A DNA stretch of 64,000 nt. Source: an uncultured Mobiluncus sp. GTDB taxonomy: Bacteria > Actinomycetota > Actinomycetes > Actinomycetales > Actinomycetaceae. Positions 53,988 through 63,420 of the stretch are shown one piece after another. The notes beneath the pieces were generated by a model. The model ran no database searches and was not told the origin of the DNA. It saw only the letters and a list, made by a program, of their open reading frames with translations. The stretch is from positions 1-64,000 of the forward strand of contig NZ_CABTWO010000013.1 of assembly GCF_902488535.1 (NCBI RefSeq), written 5' to 3'. A program made the translations under genes and the position numbers. Every line of letters begins with the position of its first letter. The first letter of the stretch is position 1.

Positions 53988-56831
53988 GTGAAAGATAGCT
54001 GGCGGGTGTTCACTCGTGATGTGAAGCGGATTATTGCGGTTCCGCGGTCCCTGATTATCATCATCGGCATCTTAGTCACCCCAGCCCTCTACACTTGGCT
54101 GAATATTGCGGCCTTTTGGAACCCCTATAAGGCGACGGAAAACCTGCCCATAGCGGTGGTGAATAATGATGTGGGGGCGGCATCTGCACTGACTGGTCAG
54201 CTCAATATTGGCGACCTCATAGTCGAGCAACTCTCGGAGAATGAACAGCTCGGCTGGCAGTTCACGGACCAGGACACGGCCAACCACAAGATCAGAGCCG
54301 GGGAAGTCTATGCGACTTTAGTTATCCCCAAGACCTTTAGTAAAGATTTGGTCGATATCTTCAGCGGTCAACGCCACCAGCCGACCATCGAATACTATGT
54401 GAACGAAAAGAAAGGCGCTATTGCGCCAAAAATTACCGATGCGGGAGCAAATGAACTCGACATCCAAATCACGTCTACTTTCCGAGGCCAGGTAGGCGAG
54501 GCCATTGCGCAGGCTTTGCGCGATGGTGGGTTAGAGATTGACGCGAATGTTGTCGGTGCTCAGGGTAGTGCTTTAGATGCTTTGGGTGGTATCAACCGGG
54601 ACCTGGCTGATACGCAAGTCGCCTTGGATTCCGCCAGTACGTCTCTGAAGGGTTCCTTACAGACTATGAAAAAAGTCCGGGCTGCGCTGGGCGCAGCTGA
54701 CCCGACATTGGCTGATGTTTCCGCGGCTTTGAGCGACGCCCAAGACATTTTAGTAACGGTCGTTTCTGATGCTTCCGAATTCGCGGCCACGGCGGGGCAA
54801 GCCAGTATTGAAGCCCAAAAAGCGCTCAATGAGTCCTCGGCGGCCGCGGGTTCGGCGGTATCGAATGCGACGAGCAAACTCACCGAAATGAACTTGCAGC
54901 TGCAATCCGGTATTCAGCGGGCGAATGCTTCGACTACGAAAATGCGCGAGCAGATTGCGGTTTTGAAAGGTTACCCGCAGGCCCAAAAGCTCGCTGCGAA
55001 GTTGAATTCCCAGTTGAACGACATGCAGAATCTGCTCGCTAAGGTCGGGAAAACCGGATCAGAGGCGGTAAAGACCAGCGAGGATTTGCAGGCGCTAATG
55101 AAAGCCTTCGATCAGGCTCAGACCGATGCGCAAAGAGTTACCACTGGTCTGCGTGAACAGTCCAATCAGGCGGCATCCACGTTAAACGCCCGGGTGACGC
55201 AGCTGTCGGCACAGCTGGGAGCCATCAAATCCGCGGTGGGCGTTGCAAGAATATCCCTTACGGAAATTTCAGCACTGACCCGCGGAGTTGATGACCAGAT
55301 TGTGGATATGCAAAACGTGCTTGGCCAGGTGCAGGGCAACCTGAATGGGCTGGCCAGTACGGCTCGCGGGGCGCAAACCGATGTGGCGACTCTGGCCACC
55401 GCGCTACGGACGGGACCCTTGGAAAAAGTCATTGGCTTGGACCCGACCAATATCGGACGCTACCTGACCTCACCTGTGGAATTCGACCAACAAACGCTCT
55501 TTCCCATCAACTCTTATGGTTCGGGAATGGCGGCCATGTTTATCAATCTTTCCCTGTGGATTGGTGCGCTTATCCTGGTCATTATTTTCCGGGTAGAAGT
55601 CGATAAAGAGGGATTTGGCTGGTTGAGTTTGCGCTCGGCTTATCTGGGACGATTTATGCTCTCCGGTGTGCTGTCTATAGGGCAGGGGTTGATTGTCAGC
55701 GTGGGCAGCTTGCTGATGGGAGTTCAGGCGGTCAATGCCCCCGCTTTCATTGCTACATCCATGCTGATTGGGCCGTGTTATTTGGCAATTATCTATGCCT
55801 TAGCGGCCGCGCTCAGTCACGTGGGCCGTGCCCTGGCAATCTTGCTGGTGGTGTTGCAGATTCCCGGTGCCTCGGGCATCTATCCTATTGAGCTCATGCC
55901 CGGATTTTTCCGCCAGCTTTCTCCGATGCTCCCGTTTTCTTACGGCATTGACGCGATGCGAGAAACTATCGGCGGGTTCTATGACGGGCGTTTCTGGCAT
56001 GTTATGGCGGTTTTATTGCTTATGAGCGTCACGGTGTTCCTGTTGGGGTTTGTGGGGAGGCGCCGCTTGGGACACTTCACCCAGCTGTTCTATGACGATC
56101 TGGCCCGCACTGAACTGGTCGTGAATGAAGACGTGCAGCTGCAAAGCCCCAGTTACCGATTGAGTAACATCATTGCGCTGCTGGGCAACCGGAAAGAATT
56201 TTCCACCCGCATCAATCGACGTCAGGAAAAGTTCAATGCCCGTTATCACGCTTTGATTAATGGATTGAGCAGCGTGGGGATTTTGGGACTGGTTGTGCTG
56301 GGGATGATTTCCCGGCTCACCTCCGCCAGTAAGCCAGTGCTTCTGGGCATAGTAGCGATTTGGGGACTGGTCATTATTGGGGCACTGGTTAACGTGGTCG
56401 CGCTAAAGAGCTCCATAGAACGGGCCGAAAGGCTGTCGCATCTGACAGAAGATGAGCTTTTCGAGAGCCTCGCCCGCCAGCGAGAAGCAAATTCAACCAA
56501 AACCACTAACCGGTCGGAGAGCCTGAACAGCGGACATAACTCGAGCCGCAGTGAACGCCGCCTTATTACCGCGTCAGAGCAGGAAGACGACGCGGCGGAA
56601 AGTGCCGCAGTGGAACCCGTTCTGGGGACCGCCGTCGGAACATTGGAAGAACCCCGGGACGAAAATGCGGGGAACAACCCCGAGGAAATTCAGAAGGAAA
56701 CCGTGGACCAATCTGCTGATGGAATCCCGGCCGAACCCCAGGATCAAGCCAGGACCGATGCCGCGGATCAAAGTACCGAGAAACCTACGGGCGAAACCGA
56801 TGCCTCAGCAACCGGGGAGGCAGCACTATGA
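53988..56831 (+). CDS. YhgE/Pip-domain membrane protein 1
   Basis: A 947-residue protein. One membrane helix near residues 18-38, a large outer domain of about 450 residues rich in Ala, Ser and Gln coiled coil (DLADTQVALDSASTSLKG type repeats), then five or six helices in an ABC-2-like membrane domain (residues about 510-690). Pip in Lactococcus is a phage receptor, and YhgE proteins in Firmicutes are linked to type VII secretion. After the usual end there is a cytoplasmic tail of about 120 residues with two more helices and a long acidic Glu/Asp/Pro/Ala region. It overlaps the next gene by 4 bases. Confidence 0.85.
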   Translation: MKDSWRVFTRDVKRIIAVPRSLIIIIGILVTPALYTWLNIAAFWNPYKATENLPIAVVNNDVGAASALTGQLNIGDLIVEQLSENEQLGWQFTDQDTANHKIRAGEVYATLVIPKTFSKDLVDIFSGQRHQPTIEYYVNEKKGAIAPKITDAGANELDIQITSTFRGQVGEAIAQALRDGGLEIDANVVGAQGSALDALGGINRDLADTQVALDSASTSLKGSLQTMKKVRAALGAADPTLADVSAALSDAQDILVTVVSDASEFAATAGQASIEAQKALNESSAAAGSAVSNATSKLTEMNLQLQSGIQRANASTTKMREQIAVLKGYPQAQKLAAKLNSQLNDMQNLLAKVGKTGSEAVKTSEDLQALMKAFDQAQTDAQRVTTGLREQSNQAASTLNARVTQLSAQLGAIKSAVGVARISLTEISALTRGVDDQIVDMQNVLGQVQGNLNGLASTARGAQTDVATLATALRTGPLEKVIGLDPTNIGRYLTSPVEFDQQTLFPINSYGSGMAAMFINLSLWIGALILVIIFRVEVDKEGFGWLSLRSAYLGRFMLSGVLSIGQGLIVSVGSLLMGVQAVNAPAFIATSMLIGPCYLAIIYALAAALSHVGRALAILLVVLQIPGASGIYPIELMPGFFRQLSPMLPFSYGIDAMRETIGGFYDGRFWHVMAVLLLMSVTVFLLGFVGRRRLGHFTQLFYDDLARTELVVNEDVQLQSPSYRLSNIIALLGNRKEFSTRINRRQEKFNARYHALINGLSSVGILGLVVLGMISRLTSASKPVLLGIVAIWGLVIIGALVNVVALKSSIERAERLSHLTEDELFESLARQREANSTKTTNRSESLNSGHNSSRSERRLITASEQEDDAAESAAVEPVLGTAVGTLEEPRDENAGNNPEEIQKETVDQSADGIPAEPQDQARTDAADQSTEKPTGETDASATGEAAL

Positions 56832-59179
56832 ACAAAGTACTTTTTATCATTCGTGACGACTTTCGCCAGATTCGCAGCAGCGTCATGGTTCGGATTTTCA
56901 TGGTTCTATTGATTGCCGTGCCCTTGTTTTTCACCTGGTTCAACGTACTGGCGACTTGGGATCCCTTCTCGAATTCGGGACGCTTGCAGATTGCCGTGGC
57001 CAGCACCGATGAGGGCTACACCAGCAAGCTCCTGAACGTCAAAGTCAATGTGGGGGACACGGTACTCAAGGAACTGGCCGTGAATGACCAGTTCGATTGG
57101 GTGCTGACCAGCAAAGATCAGGCTTTGGAAGGTGCGCGCTCAGGGGAGTATTACGCGGCAATTGTGTTGCCGGAGGATTTTTCGCAGTCCATGTTCACGT
57201 TCTATGCCGGCGGGGCTGCTCCGGCGGATATCACGCTGTACACCAACGAAAAGAAGAACCCGCTGTCCGCCAACCTCACCACGCAAGGCGCTCAGGGTGT
57301 CACCGCGCAAATCAACACGACTTTTTCGCGAACCTTGGCCGAAGTCGCCGTGGGTATTGCCGAGGACGTGTCCTCCTACCTGGACACTGCCGACACTCAG
57401 GCGGCCTTGGATCGGCTGAGCAACCGCCTCGAATCCCTCTGTGCACAATTGAATTCCGGGGCGAATACAGTCAGTTCTCTGTCTACCTTGATAGGTTCGG
57501 CGGTGCCGCTGGCCACAGGGGCAAAACAGCTGGCTGCGGGGGTGCAGGACTCTTTCGATGGGGCTGTTGGCGATGCATTTGGTTCCGGGGTCAAAAGTAC
57601 GGGGGGGACAGATAATCCTTTCGCGGTCGTTTCCTCTGGGCTCGATGATGCTGTGAGCCTGGCGGCAGACAATATTTCCAACCTGCAAAATCAGTTGGAC
57701 AATTTGCTGGATTCGGCCAACAGCACTACCCAAAGCAGTGCTGTCGCAGTCGAACAGCTGCAGAACTTGTTGGACAAACAAATCATTGGCTTCCAAAAGA
57801 CTCGGGACGAAATCGAGCAGTCATTGGGCTCGGACGGGGCGGATTTGCTGGGGAAGGATCCGACCGTTGACCGGTTCCTGGCCGATATGGACGCGGTGAT
57901 TGCTCGCCAACAAAGCCTGTCGGAACGACTGGGCAGTATTGCAGCTGACATGCGCCGGGGGGTAACTCTCGATTCTGACCTGAGAGAGTCGGCCCACCGT
58001 GCCATAGCGGACGCGCAACGGGCTATTGACACGGCCCGGTCCAACTATGAGAAAAATTTGCAGCCAAAGATTGAAAGCCTGCGTGAAAACCTGGATTCTG
58101 CCGGAGAGGATGTGAAAGTTTTCCGTTCATATTTGGAGGCGATACAAGCCGACCTGTCGGAAAGTGCGGGTGGGATGATTGAGAGTATGCGCCGCTCCCA
58201 AAAGACCCTGGCAGATACCGCGCAAAGGATGCGTGACGGGGCCAACCGCTTGGACCAGGCTCGTGAACAGATTGCGTCCACCCGGGAGGAAGGGGACTTG
58301 GACCAAATCGCAACGACGTTGGGAGCTGACCCCAAGGGATTTGCTCGCCTGATTTCTTCCCCCGTAGCAGTACAACGTAATGCTGTGTTCCCAGTCGCCA
58401 CTTTCGGGGTGGGCATGGCTCCGCTTTTCACCGTCATAGCCCTGTGGGTTGGGGCGCTCCTGGCGGGGGTTTTCCTGCGTACTGGCGTTTCTCCGAACGT
58501 GGGCCAACGCTTCCTGGACAGCGTTGCAGACCGGAAACATCGTGACGCAGCCGCTGCGGCAGATACGGACGCTGCGGAATCGTCTCGGTCAGTTGAACCA
58601 GGCACGAAACTTGACGAAACAGCACCGACTCCAGCTGCGAAATCAGCCGTGAAAGCCGCAGAGAAAAAGCCTGTCTTCACCGGGGCTCAGGAGTACCTGG
58701 GACGTTACTTCATGTTCTGGGCAATTGGGATGGCTCAATCCACATTGCTGATGGTCGGGCTGATTGTGTTCGTGGAGATTGAACCGGCTCACCCCTTCCT
58801 GCTGATTTTGGCGGGATGGATCATTTCCACCGTCTTTACCAATATCGTTTATACGCTGGTCGTGGCGCTTTCCAATGCGGGCAAAGCCTTAGCGGTGGTG
58901 TTACTGGTACTACAGATTTCTGCCGCTGGCGGGGCCTATCCGCTGGAACTGCTACCGCAGTGGTTCCAAAACATCAGTCCCTGGCTGCCGGCCACGTATG
59001 CGATTAACTTGATGCGTTCGGATATCGCCGGGATTTATGCGGGGGACTTTACCTACAACCTGGTGATAATCCTGGTGTTCCTAATTCCGAACTTGGTACT
59101 CGGGTTGGTTTTGCGGCATACGATTGCCGGGCGGATTCACGATATGACCAAGGCGATTGAAAAAACGAAAGTCATGTAA
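56828..59179 (+). CDS. YhgE/Pip-domain membrane protein 2
   Basis: A 783-residue paralogue of the preceding protein, coupled by an ATGA overlap. Same order: N-terminal helix (MVLLIAVPLFFTWFNVLATWDPF), large outer coiled-coil domain (residues 60-510), then six membrane helices. Within the membrane domain, after the first helix, there is a charged Ala/Asp/Lys-rich loop of about 70 residues (around 575-640) that its partner lacks. The two probably form a heteromeric complex for export or envelope work; no cargo is encoded nearby. Confidence 0.85.
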   Translation: MNKVLFIIRDDFRQIRSSVMVRIFMVLLIAVPLFFTWFNVLATWDPFSNSGRLQIAVASTDEGYTSKLLNVKVNVGDTVLKELAVNDQFDWVLTSKDQALEGARSGEYYAAIVLPEDFSQSMFTFYAGGAAPADITLYTNEKKNPLSANLTTQGAQGVTAQINTTFSRTLAEVAVGIAEDVSSYLDTADTQAALDRLSNRLESLCAQLNSGANTVSSLSTLIGSAVPLATGAKQLAAGVQDSFDGAVGDAFGSGVKSTGGTDNPFAVVSSGLDDAVSLAADNISNLQNQLDNLLDSANSTTQSSAVAVEQLQNLLDKQIIGFQKTRDEIEQSLGSDGADLLGKDPTVDRFLADMDAVIARQQSLSERLGSIAADMRRGVTLDSDLRESAHRAIADAQRAIDTARSNYEKNLQPKIESLRENLDSAGEDVKVFRSYLEAIQADLSESAGGMIESMRRSQKTLADTAQRMRDGANRLDQAREQIASTREEGDLDQIATTLGADPKGFARLISSPVAVQRNAVFPVATFGVGMAPLFTVIALWVGALLAGVFLRTGVSPNVGQRFLDSVADRKHRDAAAAADTDAAESSRSVEPGTKLDETAPTPAAKSAVKAAEKKPVFTGAQEYLGRYFMFWAIGMAQSTLLMVGLIVFVEIEPAHPFLLILAGWIISTVFTNIVYTLVVALSNAGKALAVVLLVLQISAAGGAYPLELLPQWFQNISPWLPATYAINLMRSDIAGIYAGDFTYNLVIILVFLIPNLVLGLVLRHTIAGRIHDMTKAIEKTKVM

Positions 59180-59295
59180 TCGGGACTAACCAAACTGCGG
59201 TGAACCAGGTGTCATTGCGCATCGCGACCGGAGAACATCGGGAAATGAAAAACCGCATCGAATGCAATTGTTTTCGCCCATTGGCTGTGGTTTTT

Positions 59296-60576
59296 TTACC
59301 GTGATGCAGTTCCTTGCCGGCCAGTGAGCCAGTCAATGACGTGGACCACGCGGATGCCGTCGGGGCGGATTCCGGTATGTAAATAATCAGTGGTCAACAG
59401 TAATTTGGGAAAAGCATCTTCAATAGCCTGTAGTGGTGTGAGCTCCCGGGTCATGACTTTTTCGTTGCTAACGTCATCGGTGACTTGGAAATAAACGCGT
59501 TCGCCATTCTTTTCCGCCACGAAGTCCACTTCCCCTTTGGGCAGCGCACCAACAGTGACAGTGAAGCCACGACGCCGCAGCTCTAGATAAACCAGGTTTT
59601 CTAACTGGTAGCCGACATCAGTAGGAGCGAAACCGGTGGTCAGGTTCCGTAATCCCGTGTCGACGGGATAGAACTTGCGTAACGGTCGCAGAATTTCTTT
59701 GCCGCGCAGCCCAATCTGTTCGACCGGATATATCAATAGCGCTCGGGTCAGGGCATCAAGATAGGAGTCGAGGGTAACCCCAGATACGCGATAGCCCGAG
59801 CTTTTCAGCGTGTTCACGATGGAACGAGTGGAGAACAGGGACCCGGAAGTGGAAAACACATAACGGACCAACTTTTCTAAGACGTTTAATTCGCGCACCT
59901 GGAGTCGGGCTGCCACGTCGCGCAGGATTACGGAATCAAAGATGGTTGTGAGCTCTCTAGTCACGGTTTCCGTGTCTAATCCGGGAAGTTGGAACAGTCC
60001 TGGCATGCCTCCAAAGCGCAGGTAATCGGCAAACAGGGCTTCTTTACTGCGGGCGGTTTCCTGGTAGGTGGTTACGAAATCTAGATATTCCTGGAAAGAC
60101 AGTGGGTAAATCTCAAGGACTACATAGCGTCCACTGAGTAGAGTTGCTAAATCACCGCTCAAAACATAAGCGTTGGAGCCGGTGAGATACACGTCCACTC
60201 CGGGACGGGTATGTAATCCACGGACGATTTTTTCCCAACCAGTAACATCTTGGACTTCATCTAGCAGCACGTAGAAGGGCTTGTTGGGGTCGGCGGCATC
60301 GAAGGCTTGCCGTAAATCTGCTTGCAGCCATTGTGCATTCAAATCAAGTGGCAGGGAAAAATCGTCGAAGCGCCGCAGGTAAATGTGGCTTTCCGGTACT
60401 CCGGAATCCAGCAGTTCCTGTTTCCACAGTCGCAGCAGAGTCGACTTTCCGCAGCGACGCACTCCAGAGAGTACCTTTATCGATTCGGTATCACGGTAGC
60501 GTCGCAGCAGATCAAGATATTGAGGGCGTGCCAAGTCGCGAGAATACGAATGCGGTATGGTGGAATTGCTAATCAT
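59296..60576 (-). CDS. AAA_14/DUF4143 ATPase
   Basis: A 426-residue ATPase of the STAND-like group. Walker A VRRCGKSTLL, Walker B FYVLLDEVQDV, sensor YLTGSNAYVLSG, and then DUF4143: FGGMPGLFQL, NVLEKLVRYVFSTSG, GYQLENLVYLELRRRGF, and VDFVAEKNGERVYFQVT, a PD-(D/E)XK-like nuclease pattern (Asp, then Gln-x-Thr instead of Glu-x-Lys). Role unknown; often in mobile or defence regions. TAAAAT seven bases before the ATG suggests a leaderless start. Confidence 0.88.
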   Translation of the reverse strand: MISNSTIPHSYSRDLARPQYLDLLRRYRDTESIKVLSGVRRCGKSTLLRLWKQELLDSGVPESHIYLRRFDDFSLPLDLNAQWLQADLRQAFDAADPNKPFYVLLDEVQDVTGWEKIVRGLHTRPGVDVYLTGSNAYVLSGDLATLLSGRYVVLEIYPLSFQEYLDFVTTYQETARSKEALFADYLRFGGMPGLFQLPGLDTETVTRELTTIFDSVILRDVAARLQVRELNVLEKLVRYVFSTSGSLFSTRSIVNTLKSSGYRVSGVTLDSYLDALTRALLIYPVEQIGLRGKEILRPLRKFYPVDTGLRNLTTGFAPTDVGYQLENLVYLELRRRGFTVTVGALPKGEVDFVAEKNGERVYFQVTDDVSNEKVMTRELTPLQAIEDAFPKLLLTTDYLHTGIRPDGIRVVHVIDWLTGRQGTASR

Positions 60577-60792
60577 ACTTTACATTTTAGCTTTTTTACA
60601 CATAAATGAAAAGTATAATTTGCATTTGAAAGGGTCTGGGTAGGAGGCTTTTTTGCTTGCTCGTGGACTTGACTTCTCATTGTTGTAGGCAAGGCACCAC
60701 ACAAGTTCAGTCTTCGCTCGCGTCAGATAGTCGTCGTCCCCAGCCTGCCCGCCTTTGTTGTCTAAAAGGAGGATTTTCAAAAGGGATTTAGT

Positions 60793-61120
60793 TCACCAAT
60801 GCCGGGGTGGTGGTGTTTTTGCAGCAGTGCCCGACATCGGGTTTGTTGTGTCCGTTGCGGTGTTCGCCGGGGTTTGGCTCGCAGCTTGGTGGGCGGCTTC
60901 GCGTTCAGCCAGGCGGCGGTAGATGACCGAGAGCAGCGCTCCGGACAGGTTGTGCCAGATGGAGAAGATGGCGCCGGGCAGTGCGGTTTCAGGGGTCATA
61001 GCAAAGTGGGTCTTGGCCAGGGTGGCGGCCATACCAGAGTTCTGCATTCCGACTTCAATCGAAACCGTACGAGCCACCCGATTGTCCCCCCGAAGTAGTG
61101 CGAGGCTGCCCAGGTAGTCC
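60793..61120 (-). pseudogene. C-terminal relic of a bile acid:sodium symporter family gene
   Basis: The frame that stops at 60793 contains VARTVSIEVGMQNSGMAATLAKTHF and then ALPGAIFSIWHNLSGALLSVIYRR, the last membrane helices of BASS family transporters such as PanS. Upstream of about 61120 the homology ends and the frame runs into the promoter of the B3/4 gene on the other strand. At least two thirds of the transporter is missing. The tail after IYRR is Ala/Thr-rich. A deletion joined the two genes. Confidence 0.7.
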
Positions 61121-61186
61121 CAAGAGGGGATAATTGGGCATAATTGAATGCGGATGGCTAAAAATCGAGAAGAAATGAGGCATGTC

Positions 61187-61918
61187 ATGAAGCAGTTTGT
61201 CACTGAAGATTCGTTTTGGGAATTGTTTCCTGAGGCACGGATAGGCATTGTTGTGGCTCAGAATATGCGCCAAGTCGCGGAAGTGCCAGAAGAGGACGCG
61301 AAGACTATTCAGCAGCTCCTTGCCGAGGCAAACCGTACTGCCAAAAAACACCTCACCTCAGACACTATCTCCCAAAATGAAGTGGTGGCTGTGTGGCGCG
61401 AAGCTTTTCAGAAGTTCAAAACTAAGAAAGGCGCCCGCTGCTCAATTGAGAATTTGTTGAAGCGTGTATTAAAGGGAAACCCTGTCGGCTCAATTAATCC
61501 GACAGAAGACATTTACAACATTATTTCTCTGAAATATGCACTTCCGGTGGGAGGAGAGGATATCGACGCTATGGATGGAAACATTCGTCTCGGCATCACT
61601 CAAGGTTCAGACGCTTTCACCGCCCTGGGAGAAGAGGAGGAATCGCCAACCTTAGAGGGGGAATTGTGCTACCGCGATGATGCGGGAGCCATTTGTCGCT
61701 GCTGGAACTGGCGCGATGGCATCCGCACTGCTCTAAGGGACGATTCAAACAAAGCTTTCTTGATTATTGAATGCGTAGATCCTCTGCGCGCTCAGGATTT
61801 GCAATCCGCAATCGATGAGCTTTCGGAATTGATGTCTAAATACCTCAAAGCCGATATCTTTTGTAAAGAAATAATCACACGGGACAACCCCACCATCGTG
61901 ATTGATGGTGCCAAGTGA
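61187..61918 (+). CDS. B3/4 (phenylalanyl-tRNA synthetase beta-like) domain protein
   Basis: A 243-residue stand-alone B3/B4 domain protein (COG3382). It begins MKQFVTEDSFWELFPEARIGIVVAQNM; I take ATG 61187, with GAGG before it, over ATG 61148. Blocks: NPTEDIYNIISLKYALPVGGEDIDAMDGNIRLGITQGSDAF and GELCYRDDAGAICRCWNWRDG. In PheT this domain hydrolyses Tyr-tRNA-Phe; free-standing forms may edit mischarged tRNA or act on D-amino acyl-tRNA, but the function is not settled. Confidence 0.8.
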   Translation: MKQFVTEDSFWELFPEARIGIVVAQNMRQVAEVPEEDAKTIQQLLAEANRTAKKHLTSDTISQNEVVAVWREAFQKFKTKKGARCSIENLLKRVLKGNPVGSINPTEDIYNIISLKYALPVGGEDIDAMDGNIRLGITQGSDAFTALGEEEESPTLEGELCYRDDAGAICRCWNWRDGIRTALRDDSNKAFLIIECVDPLRAQDLQSAIDELSELMSKYLKADIFCKEIITRDNPTIVIDGAK

Positions 61919-62028
61919 AACCGATTCATATCTGAATGCCGGAGAACTCTGGTCTCGCAAACTGCCATCCAGCAAACATCGCGCGGCCAGAGTTCAATCC
62001 GGTGAACGTCCCCAAGTGCTCCGGGGCG

Positions 62029-62961
62029 TCAGGCTGCGACTATATCGTCAAAGAAGTGGATAATGCCCCAGATCACCGTTTCTTTGAGGTCCGTGTAGTT
62101 GTGAATTTCGTGGCGATATCCGAAATAGAGCTGCGCCTGGGTCTGGTGACCCGTATCTTCCAGCCAGTTCACGACCTCCATGAACCCGGTGCCGTACATG
62201 CCGATGGGATCCTCAGAGCCGGCAATCAGGTAAACCGGCAGGTCCTTTGGGACCGCCTCGGCCCACTGGGGACCTTCGACCTGTTTCAGCATTTGTGCAA
62301 AGTCGAGCAGACTGCGGTTCGTCGTGGGCTTGGTAAATGCATCAAAAGGATCCTCGGCATGGTCCTTTTGCACGTAAGGATCCTCACAAATCCACTCGTT
62401 GCCAATCTTTACGCCCTCGGGAATGCGCGAAAATGCAAATCCCAGCAGCTGTTGTAGATACTGAGGGTCGCTATCCTCACCCCGACCTGCATCGACTACG
62501 CCACGCAGCTGCTCAATGACCTGATCGGTTTCGGGGAAGCGTCCCGTCACACCGCACAAGGTGATTCCCGCGAGTTCGTCGCCGTATTTCACCATGTAGT
62601 CTCGTCCAATCATCGACCCCATCGAGTGGCCGAAAAAGAACAGGGGCAGGTCCGGGTATTTTTCTTTCACAAGCACGGATAGGCGGTGTTCGTCCTCCAT
62701 CATCGTGTGTGGGCCCTTGTCGCCCCAGTCGCCCCAACGGTCGTTCTCTACAGCGGTTTTCCCGTGACCAACGTGGTCGTCAGCAGCCACGATGTAGCCC
62801 GCCTCCAGCAGATTGACGATGAGGTGCAGATAGCGGCGGGAATGTTCGCCGAAACCGTGAACAAGCTGGATAATGCCTTTCGGCTGCGCCGCCGGAACGT
62901 AAATCCAGCCGTAAACAGTGTCTCGTTCGTTGAAAGAGGGGAAAGTAATCTCGTGCAGCAT
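62029..62961 (-). CDS. Alpha/beta hydrolase (monoacylglycerol lipase type)
   Basis: A 310-residue serine hydrolase of the Hydrolase_4 (lysophospholipase) group. Oxyanion region LVHGFGEHSRRY, nucleophile FFFGHSMGSMIGRDYM, acid LIAGSEDPIGMYG, and His in YFGYRHEIHNYTDL. The start ATG has AAAGGAC before it. No signal peptide, so cytoplasmic. It stands alone and shows no link with the cas region next to it. Confidence 0.9.
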   Translation of the reverse strand: MLHEITFPSFNERDTVYGWIYVPAAQPKGIIQLVHGFGEHSRRYLHLIVNLLEAGYIVAADDHVGHGKTAVENDRWGDWGDKGPHTMMEDEHRLSVLVKEKYPDLPLFFFGHSMGSMIGRDYMVKYGDELAGITLCGVTGRFPETDQVIEQLRGVVDAGRGEDSDPQYLQQLLGFAFSRIPEGVKIGNEWICEDPYVQKDHAEDPFDAFTKPTTNRSLLDFAQMLKQVEGPQWAEAVPKDLPVYLIAGSEDPIGMYGTGFMEVVNWLEDTGHQTQAQLYFGYRHEIHNYTDLKETVIWGIIHFFDDIVAA

Positions 62962-63116
62962 TGCGCGTCCTTTCGTGGGTTGCGTATCGGGTGGACGCTT
63001 CCATCCTCACACATTTCGGGTCGATCCACGCCGGGTTTGAGGGCATCCGATACCGCAGTGCGAACAATCTTCGCAAAAAACTAGCGTCACTTGACTGGGG
63101 CACGTGAACTACCGTG

Positions 63117-63197
63117 AGTAGTATTTAGAAACCGCTGACTAGCTGCGGTAATGCGCCAAATACTACTGAAATACTAATTTTTCCAAAATTAGTATTT
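63117..63197. repeat. Nested inverted repeats of AAATACTA upstream of tracrRNA
   Basis: Four copies of AATACTA in alternating direction. Outer pair: perfect 10-bp arms 63117-63126 and 63158-63167. Inner pair: perfect 13-bp arms 63169-63181 and 63185-63197 with a three-base loop. They lie between the hydrolase gene and the tracrRNA promoter. Could be an operator or a bidirectional terminator. Confidence 0.6.
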
Positions 63198-63261
63198 GCG
63201 GCGAGGAGGCCAGTTCCACGCACGTCGGCGGAGCATTCAAGTTGATTTTGTAAATTGTGTG

Positions 63262-63290
63262 ATGACAGCTCTTTGAAAGTGGTGTAGAAT
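63262..63290 (+). promoter_or_regulatory. Promoter of the tracrRNA
   Basis: ATGACA (63262-63267; 5 of 6 to consensus), exactly 17 bases, TAGAAT (63285-63290; 5 of 6). The start would fall at about 63297, one base before the predicted anti-repeat. Confidence 0.7.
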
Positions 63291-63297
63291 TAAACGC

Positions 63298-63373
63298 GAA
63301 CTGATTCTCAGTAAGGGACACCATGTTTGTGTACCTGAATTCTCCGCGGGGTTTCGGCCCCGCAACTTCTTTT
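63298..63373 (+). ncRNA. tracrRNA of the type II-C CRISPR system
   Basis: About 76 bases. The anti-repeat GAACTGATTCTCAGT (63298-63312) is followed by AAG, a stem of GGACAC with GTGTACC (one bulged A), a linker TGAATTCTCC, and a Rho-independent terminator with a 6-bp GC stem (63346-63351 with 63358-63363) and a T-rich tail to 63373. From memory, the Corynebacterium diphtheriae tracrRNA has the same order, with GAACTGAACCTCAGTAAG, a hairpin, CTCCGCCGG and terminator. It pairs with crRNA repeats that should begin close to ACTGAGAATCAGTTC. It lies 47 bases before cas9 in the same direction. Confidence 0.8.
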
Positions 63374-63420
63374 AACCGATTTACCCCATTTCTGAATGAT
63401 TTTTTAGTAATAATGATTCC

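Noticed and set aside
60580..60780. A 66-codon minus-strand frame upstream of the AAA_14 gene
   Set aside because: No ribosome binding site and no family resemblance; it covers the probable promoter of the ATPase gene.
63117..63197. A short CRISPR array next to cas9
   Set aside because: The repeats alternate in direction, are only 7-13 bases long and have no regular spacers. No array was seen anywhere in the window.
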